From assembly GCA_015075185.1 (NCBI GenBank), contig JABTUW010000003.1, positions 1 to 64,000 on the forward strand: 64,000 bases of DNA, read 5' to 3'. Numbering within the stretch: position 1 is the first letter of the stretch; every line of letters begins with the position of its first letter. Shown piece by piece: positions 16,679 to 25,266 of the stretch. A model generated the notes under the pieces. The model searched no databases, had not been told where the DNA came from, and worked only from the letters and a program-made list of their open reading frames with translations. The translations under genes were made by a program, and so were the position numbers. The DNA comes from Anaerolineales bacterium (GTDB lineage Bacteria > Chloroflexota > Anaerolineae > 4572-78 > J111).

Positions 16679-17473
16679 CTACCCCTCCGGCGTAACAGCT
16701 TCCAACTCACGGGCCATGCGATAGCTGCCGGCCATGAGGCCGCCGTCAACGGGCAGAGTGACGCCGGTAATCCAGGCAGCTTCGTCAGAGGCAAGAAACA
16801 GCGCTGCTTTGGCTACATCCTCCGGCTGGCCAATGCGACCTAACGGATACCAGGGAATCAGCCGCTCAAAAATCTGGGGGTCTTTTTCCAGTTGGGGCTG
16901 CCAGATGGGTGTCTGGATGGTGCCGGGGCAGATCACATTGGCGCGCACGTTGAACCGGCCATATTTGAGCGCCATGTTTTGGGTCAAATTAATCACCCCG
17001 GCTTTGGCCGCGCTGTACGCTTCTTCGCCCAGACCGGTTAAGCCGTTAACCGAAGCAATATTGACAATGGCCCCGCTTTTTTGGGCAATCATCCCCGGCA
17101 GCACGGCTCTGGAACACAAATAGACACTCTTCAGAACCACCGCCAGGCCGGCGTCCCAATCGGCTTCGTCAATGTGCAGGATGTCATCGCCTGTGCCGAC
17201 CGCCGCGTTGTTAACCAGAATATCAATCCGGCCGTAGCCGGCCAGCGCCTGGGCGGCCATCGCTTCAACCGCTTCTGTCTTTGAGACGTCCGCTTCAATG
17301 GCCAGCGCTTCGCCGCCGGCAGCCTTAATCCGCTCGACCGTCTCTTGCGCCCGGCCGCCGTAACGGTCATCCACCACGACCCGCGCCCCTTCCCGGGCAA
17401 ACAGCTCAGCGATAGCCTGGCCAATACCGGAACCTGCGCCGGTAACGATGGCAACTTTATCTTTTAAGCGCAT
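16679..17473 (-). CDS. Short-chain dehydrogenase/reductase (SDR)
   Basis: 264 residues; the start is supported by AGGAGG about 6 bases upstream. Classical SDR features are the cofactor loop TGAGSGIG (residues 11-18), ADVS near 61-64, NNAA at 88-91, and the catalytic Ser141, Tyr153 and Lys157 (EAYSAAKAGV). Asp35-Asp36 after the second strand suggests preference for NAD(H). The C-terminal FLASDEAAWITGVTLPVDGG is typical of the glucose-dehydrogenase/FabG-like group. The substrate cannot be told. It is convergent with the unknown gene at 15749 and follows the SARP-type regulator gene co-directionally after 71 bases. Confidence 0.9.
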   Translation of the reverse strand: MRLKDKVAIVTGAGSGIGQAIAELFAREGARVVVDDRYGGRAQETVERIKAAGGEALAIEADVSKTEAVEAMAAQALAGYGRIDILVNNAAVGTGDDILHIDEADWDAGLAVVLKSVYLCSRAVLPGMIAQKSGAIVNIASVNGLTGLGEEAYSAAKAGVINLTQNMALKYGRFNVRANVICPGTIQTPIWQPQLEKDPQIFERLIPWYPLGRIGQPEDVAKAALFLASDEAAWITGVTLPVDGGLMAGSYRMARELEAVTPEG

Positions 17474-17544
17474 TGCTTCCTCCTACAGTTGTAATTATTT
17501 ATCCCGTCTGCTCCAAACAATCCAGGCTCCTCTACCGGACATGG

Positions 17545-20500
17545 CTATCCAAGAGCAGCTTTTGGAACAGGCTCTTGCCCCATCTGTTCCAGGCACAAAA
17601 GAGCCAGATTAAAGGTATTATCGAGGCTTAACGACTGCCCGCCGGTCCAGGCTCGCTCGAACTCCGCCGGGGGCAAACTTTGGCGGGCGTTACTCAAAGT
17701 AGTTAGATAGGCGCTTTCATACGGGGGTTCCAGGTGGTATACAATGGAAGAGCGGATCTGTTCGGCGGAGGCCAGCAGCGTAACCGCTTCAGCAGGATGC
17801 GCCAATCGGCCTACACTCAACAAACAATCTATAATTCCGCGCAGCAAATCGAGGGTCTGGAGCGACCGGCTCTGCCAGAGGCCAAACCAGAGCGACAGGC
17901 CGTCGTGCAGGTAGCGGGTGGCCTGCCTTAAGTCGGATGTAGCCAAAGCTAGTTCGGCCAGGGCATTGAGTGCATTGGCCCGGCCCATCTCGATGCCCAT
18001 CTCCTGCCACAGGTCATAACATTCTTGCAGATAAACCGTAGCCTGTTGCATCTCACGCCGATACAACGCGACCCAGCCCAAGGGCAGCAGCCAATCGGCG
18101 ATGTTGACTCGATTACCGCTCTCGCGGGCAAAGGCCACGGCTTTTTCCAATTGAGGTTTAGCTAACGCCATCTGTCCTCGCAGCAGCGCCAGCCGTCCCA
18201 AATTACCTCCGGCATAGATAATGATGTCCAGATAGCCGCGCTCGGTCGCTTGAGCCAGGGCCTCACGGTATAACCCTTCGGCCTGATCCAGGTGACTGTG
18301 TTCCCGGGCCGCGTCGCCGTACAGGTAAAGGCTGTACAGGAGCACTAATGACCGGGGGACAGCCCGGCTGTAACTAAGACTTTGTTCCAATAAGGCTGCT
18401 TTTTCCTCGTAAGTCTCTGTGGCAAAGCTGGCCGTCTGAAGAACCAGGGCCAACCCCTCTTTAAAGTCGAGGCGTTCCGCCATCTGCCGTCCCGTTTGCA
18501 AGAGCGACATCCCTTGCTCTGGCCGCCCGAGGCGAAAGGCTAACACCGCGGCCCACAGATAAGCATACGCCCGTAGCTCGCTCATACCCGCCGTCCGGTT
18601 GAGAATGATGGTCAACCAATGCAGCCCTTCCTGCCAGTAACCACCACGAAACCAGTAAAGCCAAATCTTGGTGCTGATGGTCAAAGCAAGGGGCGCCGTT
18701 TCGGGCTGGGTCAGGGCCACTTCTAAGGCAGCCAGCAGATTAGGATACTCGCTTTCAATCTGCTTGAACCAATCTACTGAGATAATGTCGGTGCGTGGAT
18801 CGGGTAAGGTGACATAGTAGGCCAGGAAACGTTGTCGCGTGTCATTGAAGAGGGGATGATCAGCCAATTTTTGCCGGGCAAAACGGCGTATCAGCGAATG
18901 AAACGTGTAGCGACCGGTCGTTTGCAAACGCACCAATGATTTTTCGACCAGGGCGGTAAGTGTATCGAGGTTGACAGCCGCTACCGTTTCAGCCGCCTCT
19001 AACACCCACCCCCCTCGAAACAGGGACAGGCGCATCAGGGCTTGTTGTTCGGCCACTTCCAATAACTGCCAGGTTCCGGCCAATAAAGCTTGAAGATTGC
19101 GCTGGCGCTCCGGCATATCACGCAGCTCGGTCTGCAAGAGGTCAAAATCTTGCTCTAGGCGGGCGGCAATTTGGGCAATGGAGAGTTTATTCACCCAGGC
19201 CGCCGCCAGTTCGATGGCTAGCGGCATTTCATCAACCAGGGCACAGATCCGCTCGACATGAGCACGTTGAGGCTCAAGGGCGAAGCTGGCAACTACCCGC
19301 TGCGCCCGCTCCGCAAACAACAGCAGGGCTGAGGACTCTTCATCCGTCAACCCGTTCACTTCCAGCACCCACTCTTCCTGCAACTGAAGCCGCTCGCGCG
19401 ACGTAACAAGCAGTTTGAGCTGGGGAGCCGCCGCCAGCAACTGCGACAAGACCCGCGGAGACCCAGCCAACTGTTCGCAATTGTCGAGCACCACCAGCAA
19501 TGACTTGTTGTGCAAATACTGCATCAGATAGGTCAGCGGTTCAGACGCATCCGTTCCACCGGGCAAACGCAGTGCCGCCATGAGGGCTGTCAGCAGTCCT
19601 ATTTCAGCGGTGACATGCGCCAGCGAAACAAAGCAAACACCCTGCTCAAACTCCGCTTTGAGTTGGTGGGCCGCAGCAATAGCCAGGCGCGTTTTGCCAA
19701 TTCCACCCAGGCCGACCAGCGTCAGCAGGCGACAACCAGCACCAAACTGCCGGGCAATGTGTGCGAGTTCGTCTTTGCGGCCAAAAAAAGAAGTGGGCGG
19801 CTGGGGCAAGTTGTCAAACGGCTTCGAGACGTGGCGCGGCAAGCGAATGGCGCCCGCTCGAATCTGCTCGTATAAGGCGGTCGTTTCCTCAGCCGGTCCA
19901 ACACCCAATTCGCTTTCCAGAGCGGCCCGGCACTGCTCATACTGCGCCAGAGCCGCATGCGGCTGGTCGGTGTAGGCATAGAGCCGCATGAGCTGCCGCT
20001 GCGCTTCCTCATTCAAAGGATCGGCGGCCACCAGGTGGAGCGCCTCGGTTAAAGCGGCGCTGACCATGCCACCCGCCATATATTCGGCCACGAGTCGCGA
20101 CCGCGCCAGGGTCATGGTTTGCCGCCATCTTTCCTGCTCCTGGAGCACCCAGGTTTCGAATTCTGGACAATCTCGAACGTAAAACCCGGCCAGAAAGTCA
20201 CCCTGGTACAGGTCTAGCGCCTGCTGGACCTGCTCCCGCTTCAACGCCGGCCAGGGCGAATCTGTCTTCAAGACCTCCAGATAGCGACCAACGGCCTGCA
20301 CATCGCTCCACACAGGTACCTCTGGCTGAAACCCTACCGAATAGCGCGTGACCTCCAAGTATGACTCTACTTGTTTGTTCAGCCGGGCCAGCACGGTCCG
20401 CAGATTGGATTGGGCCTGGTCTGGCCAACGCTCGGCCCATAACAGTTCGGCTAATCGTTCGCGGGATTGAGGCGTATCCGCACAGGCCAAATAGACAAGC

Positions 20501-20589
20501 AGGGCCATTGCTTTGCGTGAGCCAAACTGCATGTCAGTCTGGTCATCCAGGTCAATCTGGCAGCGGCCAAAGGTATAAATCCTCAACAT
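17545..20589 (-). CDS. SARP/BTAD-type transcriptional regulator with NB-ARC ATPase and TPR repeats
   Basis: 1014 residues. The N-terminal winged-helix DNA-binding domain (about 1-92: RKAMALLVYLAC, SRERLAELLWAERWPDQAQS, NLRTVLARLNK) is followed by a bacterial transcriptional activator domain (about 95-245, ending LESELGVGPAEETTALYEQI). Next is an NB-ARC/STAND ATPase with Walker A VGLGGIGKT near 290, Walker B LLVVLDNCEQL, a TSRERL sensor and MPLAIELAAAWV. About 350 residues of TPR-like helices follow. Such proteins act as ligand-gated activators. The GNAT gene is divergent, 89 bases away, and the gap holds 11-bp-spaced direct repeats of SARP type, so that gene is the likely target. The GGAA upstream of ATG is a weak ribosome site. 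Confidence 0.9.
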   Translation of the reverse strand: MLRIYTFGRCQIDLDDQTDMQFGSRKAMALLVYLACADTPQSRERLAELLWAERWPDQAQSNLRTVLARLNKQVESYLEVTRYSVGFQPEVPVWSDVQAVGRYLEVLKTDSPWPALKREQVQQALDLYQGDFLAGFYVRDCPEFETWVLQEQERWRQTMTLARSRLVAEYMAGGMVSAALTEALHLVAADPLNEEAQRQLMRLYAYTDQPHAALAQYEQCRAALESELGVGPAEETTALYEQIRAGAIRLPRHVSKPFDNLPQPPTSFFGRKDELAHIARQFGAGCRLLTLVGLGGIGKTRLAIAAAHQLKAEFEQGVCFVSLAHVTAEIGLLTALMAALRLPGGTDASEPLTYLMQYLHNKSLLVVLDNCEQLAGSPRVLSQLLAAAPQLKLLVTSRERLQLQEEWVLEVNGLTDEESSALLLFAERAQRVVASFALEPQRAHVERICALVDEMPLAIELAAAWVNKLSIAQIAARLEQDFDLLQTELRDMPERQRNLQALLAGTWQLLEVAEQQALMRLSLFRGGWVLEAAETVAAVNLDTLTALVEKSLVRLQTTGRYTFHSLIRRFARQKLADHPLFNDTRQRFLAYYVTLPDPRTDIISVDWFKQIESEYPNLLAALEVALTQPETAPLALTISTKIWLYWFRGGYWQEGLHWLTIILNRTAGMSELRAYAYLWAAVLAFRLGRPEQGMSLLQTGRQMAERLDFKEGLALVLQTASFATETYEEKAALLEQSLSYSRAVPRSLVLLYSLYLYGDAAREHSHLDQAEGLYREALAQATERGYLDIIIYAGGNLGRLALLRGQMALAKPQLEKAVAFARESGNRVNIADWLLPLGWVALYRREMQQATVYLQECYDLWQEMGIEMGRANALNALAELALATSDLRQATRYLHDGLSLWFGLWQSRSLQTLDLLRGIIDCLLSVGRLAHPAEAVTLLASAEQIRSSIVYHLEPPYESAYLTTLSNARQSLPPAEFERAWTGGQSLSLDNTFNLALLCLEQMGQEPVPKAALG

Positions 20590-20607
20590 TTACGGTTCCA
20601 AGCACAA

Positions 20608-20641
20608 TTGAAGCGATTTTGAAGCGGTCGCCGGTTATCAT
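20608..20641 (+). promoter_or_regulatory. Candidate SARP operator (11-bp direct repeats) and -10 box
   Basis: TTGAAGCG occurs at 20608-20615 and again at 20619-20626, exactly 11 bases apart. TATCAT at 20636-20641 follows 9 bases after the second repeat. SARP-family activators bind direct heptamer repeats with 11-bp period about 8 bases upstream of the -10 box, replacing a -35 element. It lies between the SARP-type gene and the divergent GNAT gene and points toward the latter. Confidence 0.55.
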
Positions 20642-20678
20642 AGTCACATAAATACTGAGAGAAACAAAGGAGCAACTT

Positions 20679-21236
20679 ATGCAGACCGCAACAATCAACA
20701 AACAAAAGAGGTGGACTACCTCCCATAGACCCCATCTTACTGAACAGTCACAACCTCGTGTTCGGGCCAGGCTGCAGCTTGTCCTGGCCAGCCGCCGGGA
20801 TTACCCCGCCGTCGCCAGTCTTTTTCAAGCGCTGCACACCTACAACACCTCCCTGGACCAGCACTTCGCCCTGGCGGAGAATTGGGAAGGGCTGCTGCGA
20901 GAGCACTTCTACCATACCTATCAGCGCTCTAATTCCTTATGGCTGCTGGCCAAAAAGAACGGGCAAGCCATCGGTTTACTCATTGCCTCGGTTCACTCAG
21001 ACTCGCCAATTTTTCACTATAACCACTGGGTAGAAATAGAGGCTTTGTACATCGCTCCGGCTTATCAGGGCCAGGGAATCGCCCAGCGGTTGATGGCTCA
21101 AGCCTATACCTGGGCCCGCGAACGGGGGGCTAATCGCATCCAGCTTTATGTGACAGCCACAAATGTCAAGGCCAGAACCTTCTACGCCCAACAAGGCTTT
21201 GTGGTAAGCCAAGAAATTCAGCGGAAGTCCTTGTAA
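20679..21236 (+). CDS. GNAT-family N-acetyltransferase
   Basis: 185 residues. The start has AAAGGAG 6 bases upstream. The first ~28 residues are basic and probably disordered. The GNAT fold then follows, with LVLASRRDYPAVASLF, then motif A VEIEALYIAPAYQGQGIAQR (acetyl-CoA pyrophosphate loop QGQGIA), and ANRIQLYVTATNVKARTFYA with the usual FYAQQGF near the end. The acceptor is unknown. It is divergent from the SARP-type regulator and followed after 33 bases by the DUF2269-like gene, so the two are probably cotranscribed. Confidence 0.88.
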   Translation: MQTATINKQKRWTTSHRPHLTEQSQPRVRARLQLVLASRRDYPAVASLFQALHTYNTSLDQHFALAENWEGLLREHFYHTYQRSNSLWLLAKKNGQAIGLLIASVHSDSPIFHYNHWVEIEALYIAPAYQGQGIAQRLMAQAYTWARERGANRIQLYVTATNVKARTFYAQQGFVVSQEIQRKSL

Positions 21237-21269
21237 GGACAAATTCATGGAGAATAAAGGAGTATCATC

Positions 21270-21710
21270 ATGGGTTGGCTCATTCTATTTGTTAAACTGT
21301 TACACATTCTCGCCGGGACGATGATGATTGTCGGCATCATCGGGCGCGGTATCACCCGCATCCAGGCGGCTAAAGTAAAAAATATCCACGATTTTGATCT
21401 ATTGATCCAGTTAGGAGCGCGCTTTGAAAATCAACTGGTTATTCCTGGCTCTAATTTGGTTCTTCTCCTCGGTCTTGGGGTCGCCTGGCTGCGCGGCTGG
21501 CCAATTCTGGGATTTTTGCAGGGCGCCTCGTCCAACTGGCTCCTGGTTTCAATTCTACTTTACCTGACCATGGTTCCCCTGATCATTTTCGTCTTCATTC
21601 CATGCGGCAAGCTGTTTGCGGCCGCCTTACAAACAGCCCTAGGTCAAGGTGAATTTCTTAACGTAAACCTCCATTACTCCAAGCCGAGCAAAGCCAATGC
21701 ATTCCGTTGA
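21270..21710 (+). CDS. DUF2269-like membrane protein, C-terminus probably truncated
   Basis: 146 residues; AAAGGAG lies 6 bases before ATG. The N-terminal FVKLLHILAGTMMIVGIIGR and three to four hydrophobic segments match DUF2269 integral membrane proteins. After ALGQGEF the reading enters the 3' end of the convergent amidohydrolase gene, with 37 bases of overlap. The tail NVNLHYSKPSKANAFR is antisense to that gene rather than family sequence. A deletion fusing the two gene ends is the likely cause. The function of the family is not known. Confidence 0.7.
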   Translation: MGWLILFVKLLHILAGTMMIVGIIGRGITRIQAAKVKNIHDFDLLIQLGARFENQLVIPGSNLVLLLGLGVAWLRGWPILGFLQGASSNWLLVSILLYLTMVPLIIFVFIPCGKLFAAALQTALGQGEFLNVNLHYSKPSKANAFR

Positions 21711-22567
21711 ATGATTTGCTCGATTTCCTCCTCTGGCACGCGGGGCAGCGGCGTGCCCTCAACCAGGCGATTCACCTGGCGCAGGGCGGCGATGGTTTCC
21801 TCTACCGTCGCCACCGGAAAATCGGTGGCAAACAATATTTTATGGAGAACATTCCACTCGCCGGCTTTGACCAACTGCTCCCAGAATGAGAAGGGGCGAT
21901 AGAAATTGCCCGACAAATCGGCGTACAGGTGGGGGTGTTTGCGGATGACTACGCAGGTTTCAGCCTGCCAGGGGTGGCCCATGTGGGCCATGATGATTTT
22001 CAAATCACGGTAGCGAATAGCGATTTCGTCCATCAGGAGGGGATGAGCCAGGCGAATGGGCGCCTCACGCACCGGCGAGGTACCCTGGTGAAAGAGAATC
22101 GGCAGGCCGTATTTCTGCGCCCGCTCGTAAATCGCCAGGGCGCGCGGTTCCAGCGGGTCGAAATTCTGATAATTGGCCCCCAGCTTGATCCCTTTTAAGC
22201 CCAGGTCGGTGCGGCAGCGCTCGAACTCATCCAGGCAGCGGGCATCGTAAGGGTGGAGCGACATGAAGCCGATCAACCGCTCCGGGTAAGCACGCACAAA
22301 GGCGGCCGTCGCATCGTTGACGTTGCCGTCGTACCAACTGGTATCGCCGGGACCCTGGCCGCTCAGGTTGTCGCTCATCTGGCCGGGATGCCAGGCGATG
22401 CCGAAAACGATGGACTTGTCGGCGGGCTGTTGAGCTTGCAAGTAATCCTGCCAGGAGCAGGTGGCATTTACCGGGCGGTCAGGCCGCCACAAGGTGTTGA
22501 CGACGACTTGATCCGGCGGAACGGCCTCTTTGTATTGAGGAGTGTGGCTGTGAACGTCAACAATCAT
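21674..22567 (-). CDS. Amidohydrolase family 2 metal-dependent hydrolase
   Basis: 297 residues from the ATG at 22567, which overlaps the LivM stop as ATGA and puts the metal motif at the very N-terminus (MIVDVHSHTP). Other TIM-barrel markers are GIKLGANYQNFDPLEPRA, LPILFHQGTSP, LKIIMAHMGHPW and ILFATDFPVATVEETI, giving the set of metal-binding His and the late catalytic Asp. Relatives hydrolyse or decarboxylate ring and lactone compounds (2-pyrone-dicarboxylate hydrolase, ACMSD). It is the last gene of the 20-gene minus-strand array, translationally coupled to the transporter, so it probably acts on the imported compound or a product of it. Confidence 0.87.
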   Translation of the reverse strand: MIVDVHSHTPQYKEAVPPDQVVVNTLWRPDRPVNATCSWQDYLQAQQPADKSIVFGIAWHPGQMSDNLSGQGPGDTSWYDGNVNDATAAFVRAYPERLIGFMSLHPYDARCLDEFERCRTDLGLKGIKLGANYQNFDPLEPRALAIYERAQKYGLPILFHQGTSPVREAPIRLAHPLLMDEIAIRYRDLKIIMAHMGHPWQAETCVVIRKHPHLYADLSGNFYRPFSFWEQLVKAGEWNVLHKILFATDFPVATVEETIAALRQVNRLVEGTPLPRVPEEEIEQIIQRNALALLGLE

Positions 22568-23607
22568 CCGTTTTTGCGGAAAAGCCTTTTGACCCAATTG
22601 GCAATCAGCGGGCCGAGACCCTGCGGCGCGAACACGGCAATGATGGCCAGAGACAAACCGATGCTGAGGTTGCGATAGTTCTCAGCCGCACGCAGGACTT
22701 CGGGCAGAACCGTCAAAACGCCGGTACCGACAATTGGCCCCCAAAACGTACCCCAGCCCCCCAGTACAATCATGGCCAGCAGGTCAATCAAGATGCCGAA
22801 ACTGAAGATCGAAGTTGAAATGGACCCCTGGTAGTGAGTCAAAAAGCCGCCGGCCAAACCGGTGAAAAAGGCGCTAAAAGCAAACAGGAAAAGTTTGAAG
22901 CGGAACGGGTCTACCCCCCGGCTAATCGCATAAGTTTCCGAGTCGCGCAGGGCGCGGAAGGCGATACCGATCGGCGAGTGGAGAATGCGCCAAATGGCAT
23001 AGGCGGTAATAACAAAAAAGATTAAACCCAGGTAGTAATAAAGAATTTTATCATACCCACCCCCAAACCAGCTTTCAAAGCCAAACTTGGGCACAGTCTT
23101 CAAGCCATACCCCCCGCCGCTGAGAATCCTGGGGCCGGTCGTGAATAAGTTGCGCAGCAGTTCGTGAAAGGCCAGCGTCAACAAAACTACATAGGTTCCT
23201 CGCAGGCGCAAGGTAGGCAAACCAATAATCATTGCGGCGATGACCGTGACAATGGGAGCCAGCCAGATACTCAACCAGGGGCTCCAGCCGTAGTGAACGG
23301 CTAAAACGCCGGTTGTCCAGCCGCCGACAGCAAACAGGGCCACCTGGCCAAAGGAATAGATGCCGGATACGCCCATAATTAAGTTCCAACACTGGACCAC
23401 CATGCCCCAGCCAAAGAACAGGATAATCAGGTGCAGCACAAAGCCACCCCCCCGAATGTTGTTGAGTATCCAGGGTAAGACCAGGACGACTATTAGCCCA
23501 ATGCCGGCGTACAACGGGTTGAGTTTGGCCCAGGGGCCGGCGGCCCGCTGCAGGCGCTCTTTAGTTCTGCTTAACGGCAAAGGTATTGCCTCTATTTGTT
23601 GGGTCAT
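22564..23607 (-). CDS. livM: Branched-chain-amino-acid-type ABC transporter permease LivM
   Basis: 347 residues with a long basic N-terminus and eight or more hydrophobic segments. LivM signatures are VSGIYSFGQVALFAVGGWTT, LPTLRLRGTYVVLLTLAFHE, FRALRDSETYAISRGVDPFR (the cytoplasmic EAA-like loop that contacts the ATPase) and GGWGTFWGPIVGTGVLTVLP. It forms the heteromeric inner-membrane channel with LivH. The start overlaps the LivH stop (ATGA) and its stop overlaps the amidohydrolase start. HAAT-family systems import amino acids, amides, urea and aromatic acids, so the substrate stays open. Confidence 0.93.
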   Translation of the reverse strand: MTQQIEAIPLPLSRTKERLQRAAGPWAKLNPLYAGIGLIVVLVLPWILNNIRGGGFVLHLIILFFGWGMVVQCWNLIMGVSGIYSFGQVALFAVGGWTTGVLAVHYGWSPWLSIWLAPIVTVIAAMIIGLPTLRLRGTYVVLLTLAFHELLRNLFTTGPRILSGGGYGLKTVPKFGFESWFGGGYDKILYYYLGLIFFVITAYAIWRILHSPIGIAFRALRDSETYAISRGVDPFRFKLFLFAFSAFFTGLAGGFLTHYQGSISTSIFSFGILIDLLAMIVLGGWGTFWGPIVGTGVLTVLPEVLRAAENYRNLSIGLSLAIIAVFAPQGLGPLIANWVKRLFRKNG

Positions 23608-24482
23608 AGGCGCTGCATCTCCCCCAGGCCAAACAGCCCATTCGGACGAACAATCAACATGACAATCATAAACAGGAACAGGCCGGGCAAGGCCCAGCTC
23701 GCCCCCATGTACACTTGCAGAAATGCTTCAAGCAGACCGATCAAGTAAGCCGCCCAGATAGTGCCTTTGACACTGCCCAGGCCGCCAAAAATGGTCACGA
23801 CCAGCGATTTGATCATTGGGTTGAAGCCGGCAGTCGGAGAGAGAAAAAAGACGGAAGAGAGCAAGGCCCCGGCTAAACCAGCCAGAGCGGCGCTGATAAC
23901 CATAACGATGATAAAAACTCTGCGGGTGGGAATCCCCATCAATCGAGCCGCGTCCATTTGCTGCGAGACCGCCCGAATAGCCATCCCATAGCGCGAGCTG
24001 CGCAAGAAGAGACTCATCAAAATTAAGGATAATAAAGCCACCCCAATAATGAGCAGACCTTGATAACTGATGACCACGTCCAGAAATTTGAACTGCCCCT
24101 TAATCGCCGGCGGCATTTGTTTAACCCGCGCCCCGTAAAGGATTAACACCGCGCTTTCTATGACAATTGAGGCGCCAACCGTTGCAATAAGCGAGGCGCT
24201 GTCCCAGCCTGGTTTGCCCAAAATCCGGTTAATTAATAAAACTTGAATGAGAAAGCCTATCAAAGCCGCCCCCAAAACTCCCAGCACAAAGGAGGGCAGT
24301 AGAGGCAATTTCAAGGGATTGAGGGCTGTCCAGATGACATACCCCCCGACCAAATAGAGCGATCCATGCGCTAGATTGAGCATGCGCAGAGAACCCCAAA
24401 TCAGGGTCAAGCCCAAAGCCATGAGGCCATACACTGACCCACTGAGCAGACCTCCATAAATTGCCTGGAACAATTTTTCCAT
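23604..24482 (-). CDS. livH: Branched-chain-amino-acid-type ABC transporter permease LivH
   Basis: 292 residues; GAGGAG lies 7 bases upstream of the ATG. LivH features are GLLSGSVYGLMALGLTLIWG, LRMLNLAHGSLYLVGGYV, MAIRAVSQQMDAARLMGIPT (ATPase-contact loop), and GLGSVKGTIWAAYLIGLLEA. It pairs with LivM. The 82-base gap to LivF upstream contains a palindromic repeat but no promoter I can support, so LivGFHM plus the amidohydrolase are probably one transcript. Confidence 0.93.
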   Translation of the reverse strand: MEKLFQAIYGGLLSGSVYGLMALGLTLIWGSLRMLNLAHGSLYLVGGYVIWTALNPLKLPLLPSFVLGVLGAALIGFLIQVLLINRILGKPGWDSASLIATVGASIVIESAVLILYGARVKQMPPAIKGQFKFLDVVISYQGLLIIGVALLSLILMSLFLRSSRYGMAIRAVSQQMDAARLMGIPTRRVFIIVMVISAALAGLAGALLSSVFFLSPTAGFNPMIKSLVVTIFGGLGSVKGTIWAAYLIGLLEAFLQVYMGASWALPGLFLFMIVMLIVRPNGLFGLGEMQRL

Positions 24483-24500
24483 AATTTCTCCTCTATCCTA

Positions 24501-24560
24501 GTAGGACAAGTTGTTAGCTTGTCCATATTCGGACACGCGAAGCGTGACAGTTTGTCCTAC
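24501..24560. repeat. Nested palindromic repeat (GGACAAG family) between livF and livH
   Basis: The outer arms GTAGGACAA and TTGTCCTAC enclose an inner palindrome GGACAAG-TTGTTAG-CTTGTCC (24504-24524) and a small CACGC-GAA-GCGTG hairpin. The inner 21-mer matches 19 of 21 bases of a second copy at 62186-62206 (opposite orientation). It could form a strong RNA structure inside the liv transcript. Confidence 0.7.
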
Positions 24561-24564
24561 CATA

Positions 24565-25266
24565 TTATCCTAGATACGCCGCCAGCAGGGCCTCGTCACG
24601 CAGCATGGCGTCCGCGCTGCCCTCACGCACCAACACTCCTGATTCCAGCAAATAGACTCGGTTGGCCAGGCCGGCAATATGATCGGCGTTTTCATCTACC
24701 AGGAGAACCGTTAAACCGCTCCGGTTAATCTCTTTAATGGTCTCATATAGATTTTCAATAATCAGCGGGGCCAGTCCCAGCGAAGGTTCATCAATCATCA
24801 AAATCCTGGCCTGGCCCATCAAGCCCCGGCCCAGGGCTAACATCCGCCGTTCACCGCCGGAGAGACTGCGGCCCAATTGACTCTTTCGCTGCCCCAGCAC
24901 CGGGAAAAGGTGAAATACGCGCTCCACCTTTTGGCTGCGCTCTTGCCAGGCCGCCGCGCGATACGCACCCATCAACAAATTTTCCAGCACCGTCATTTCC
25001 GGGAAGATCAAATCTCCCTGGGGAATATGAATTACACCCGCCGCTACGATCTCTTCAGCCGGCAGCGCCGAAATGACTTTGCCATCCAATTCAACCGTCC
25101 CAGCCGTAGGCCGGATCAGCCCGGAAATCGCGCGCAGCAAAGTGGTTTTGCCGTGGCCGTTGGGACCAAGAATAACCACCGCCTCACCCTCCTGGACGTT
25201 GAGGGAGATCGAGTGCAGCACTTCCGAGCCGCCGTAGCCGGCATGCAAATCAGTTACCTTGAGCAT
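24565..25266 (-). CDS. livF: Branched-chain-amino-acid-type ABC transporter ATPase LivF
   Basis: 233 residues. Walker A is GPNGHGKTTL near 34-43, with His at the position more often Ala. The Q-loop region is HIPQGDLIFPEMTVLENLLM, the signature LSGGERRMLALGRGLM, Walker B ILMIDEPSLGLAP, and the switch region is VLLVDENADHIAGLANRVYL. The length fits LivF. The ATG shares one base with the LivG stop (TAATG), and the ribosome site GGAGGTGAGGG lies in the LivG tail. It energises the LivHM importer. Confidence 0.93.
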   Translation of the reverse strand: MLKVTDLHAGYGGSEVLHSISLNVQEGEAVVILGPNGHGKTTLLRAISGLIRPTAGTVELDGKVISALPAEEIVAAGVIHIPQGDLIFPEMTVLENLLMGAYRAAAWQERSQKVERVFHLFPVLGQRKSQLGRSLSGGERRMLALGRGLMGQARILMIDEPSLGLAPLIIENLYETIKEINRSGLTVLLVDENADHIAGLANRVYLLESGVLVREGSADAMLRDEALLAAYLG

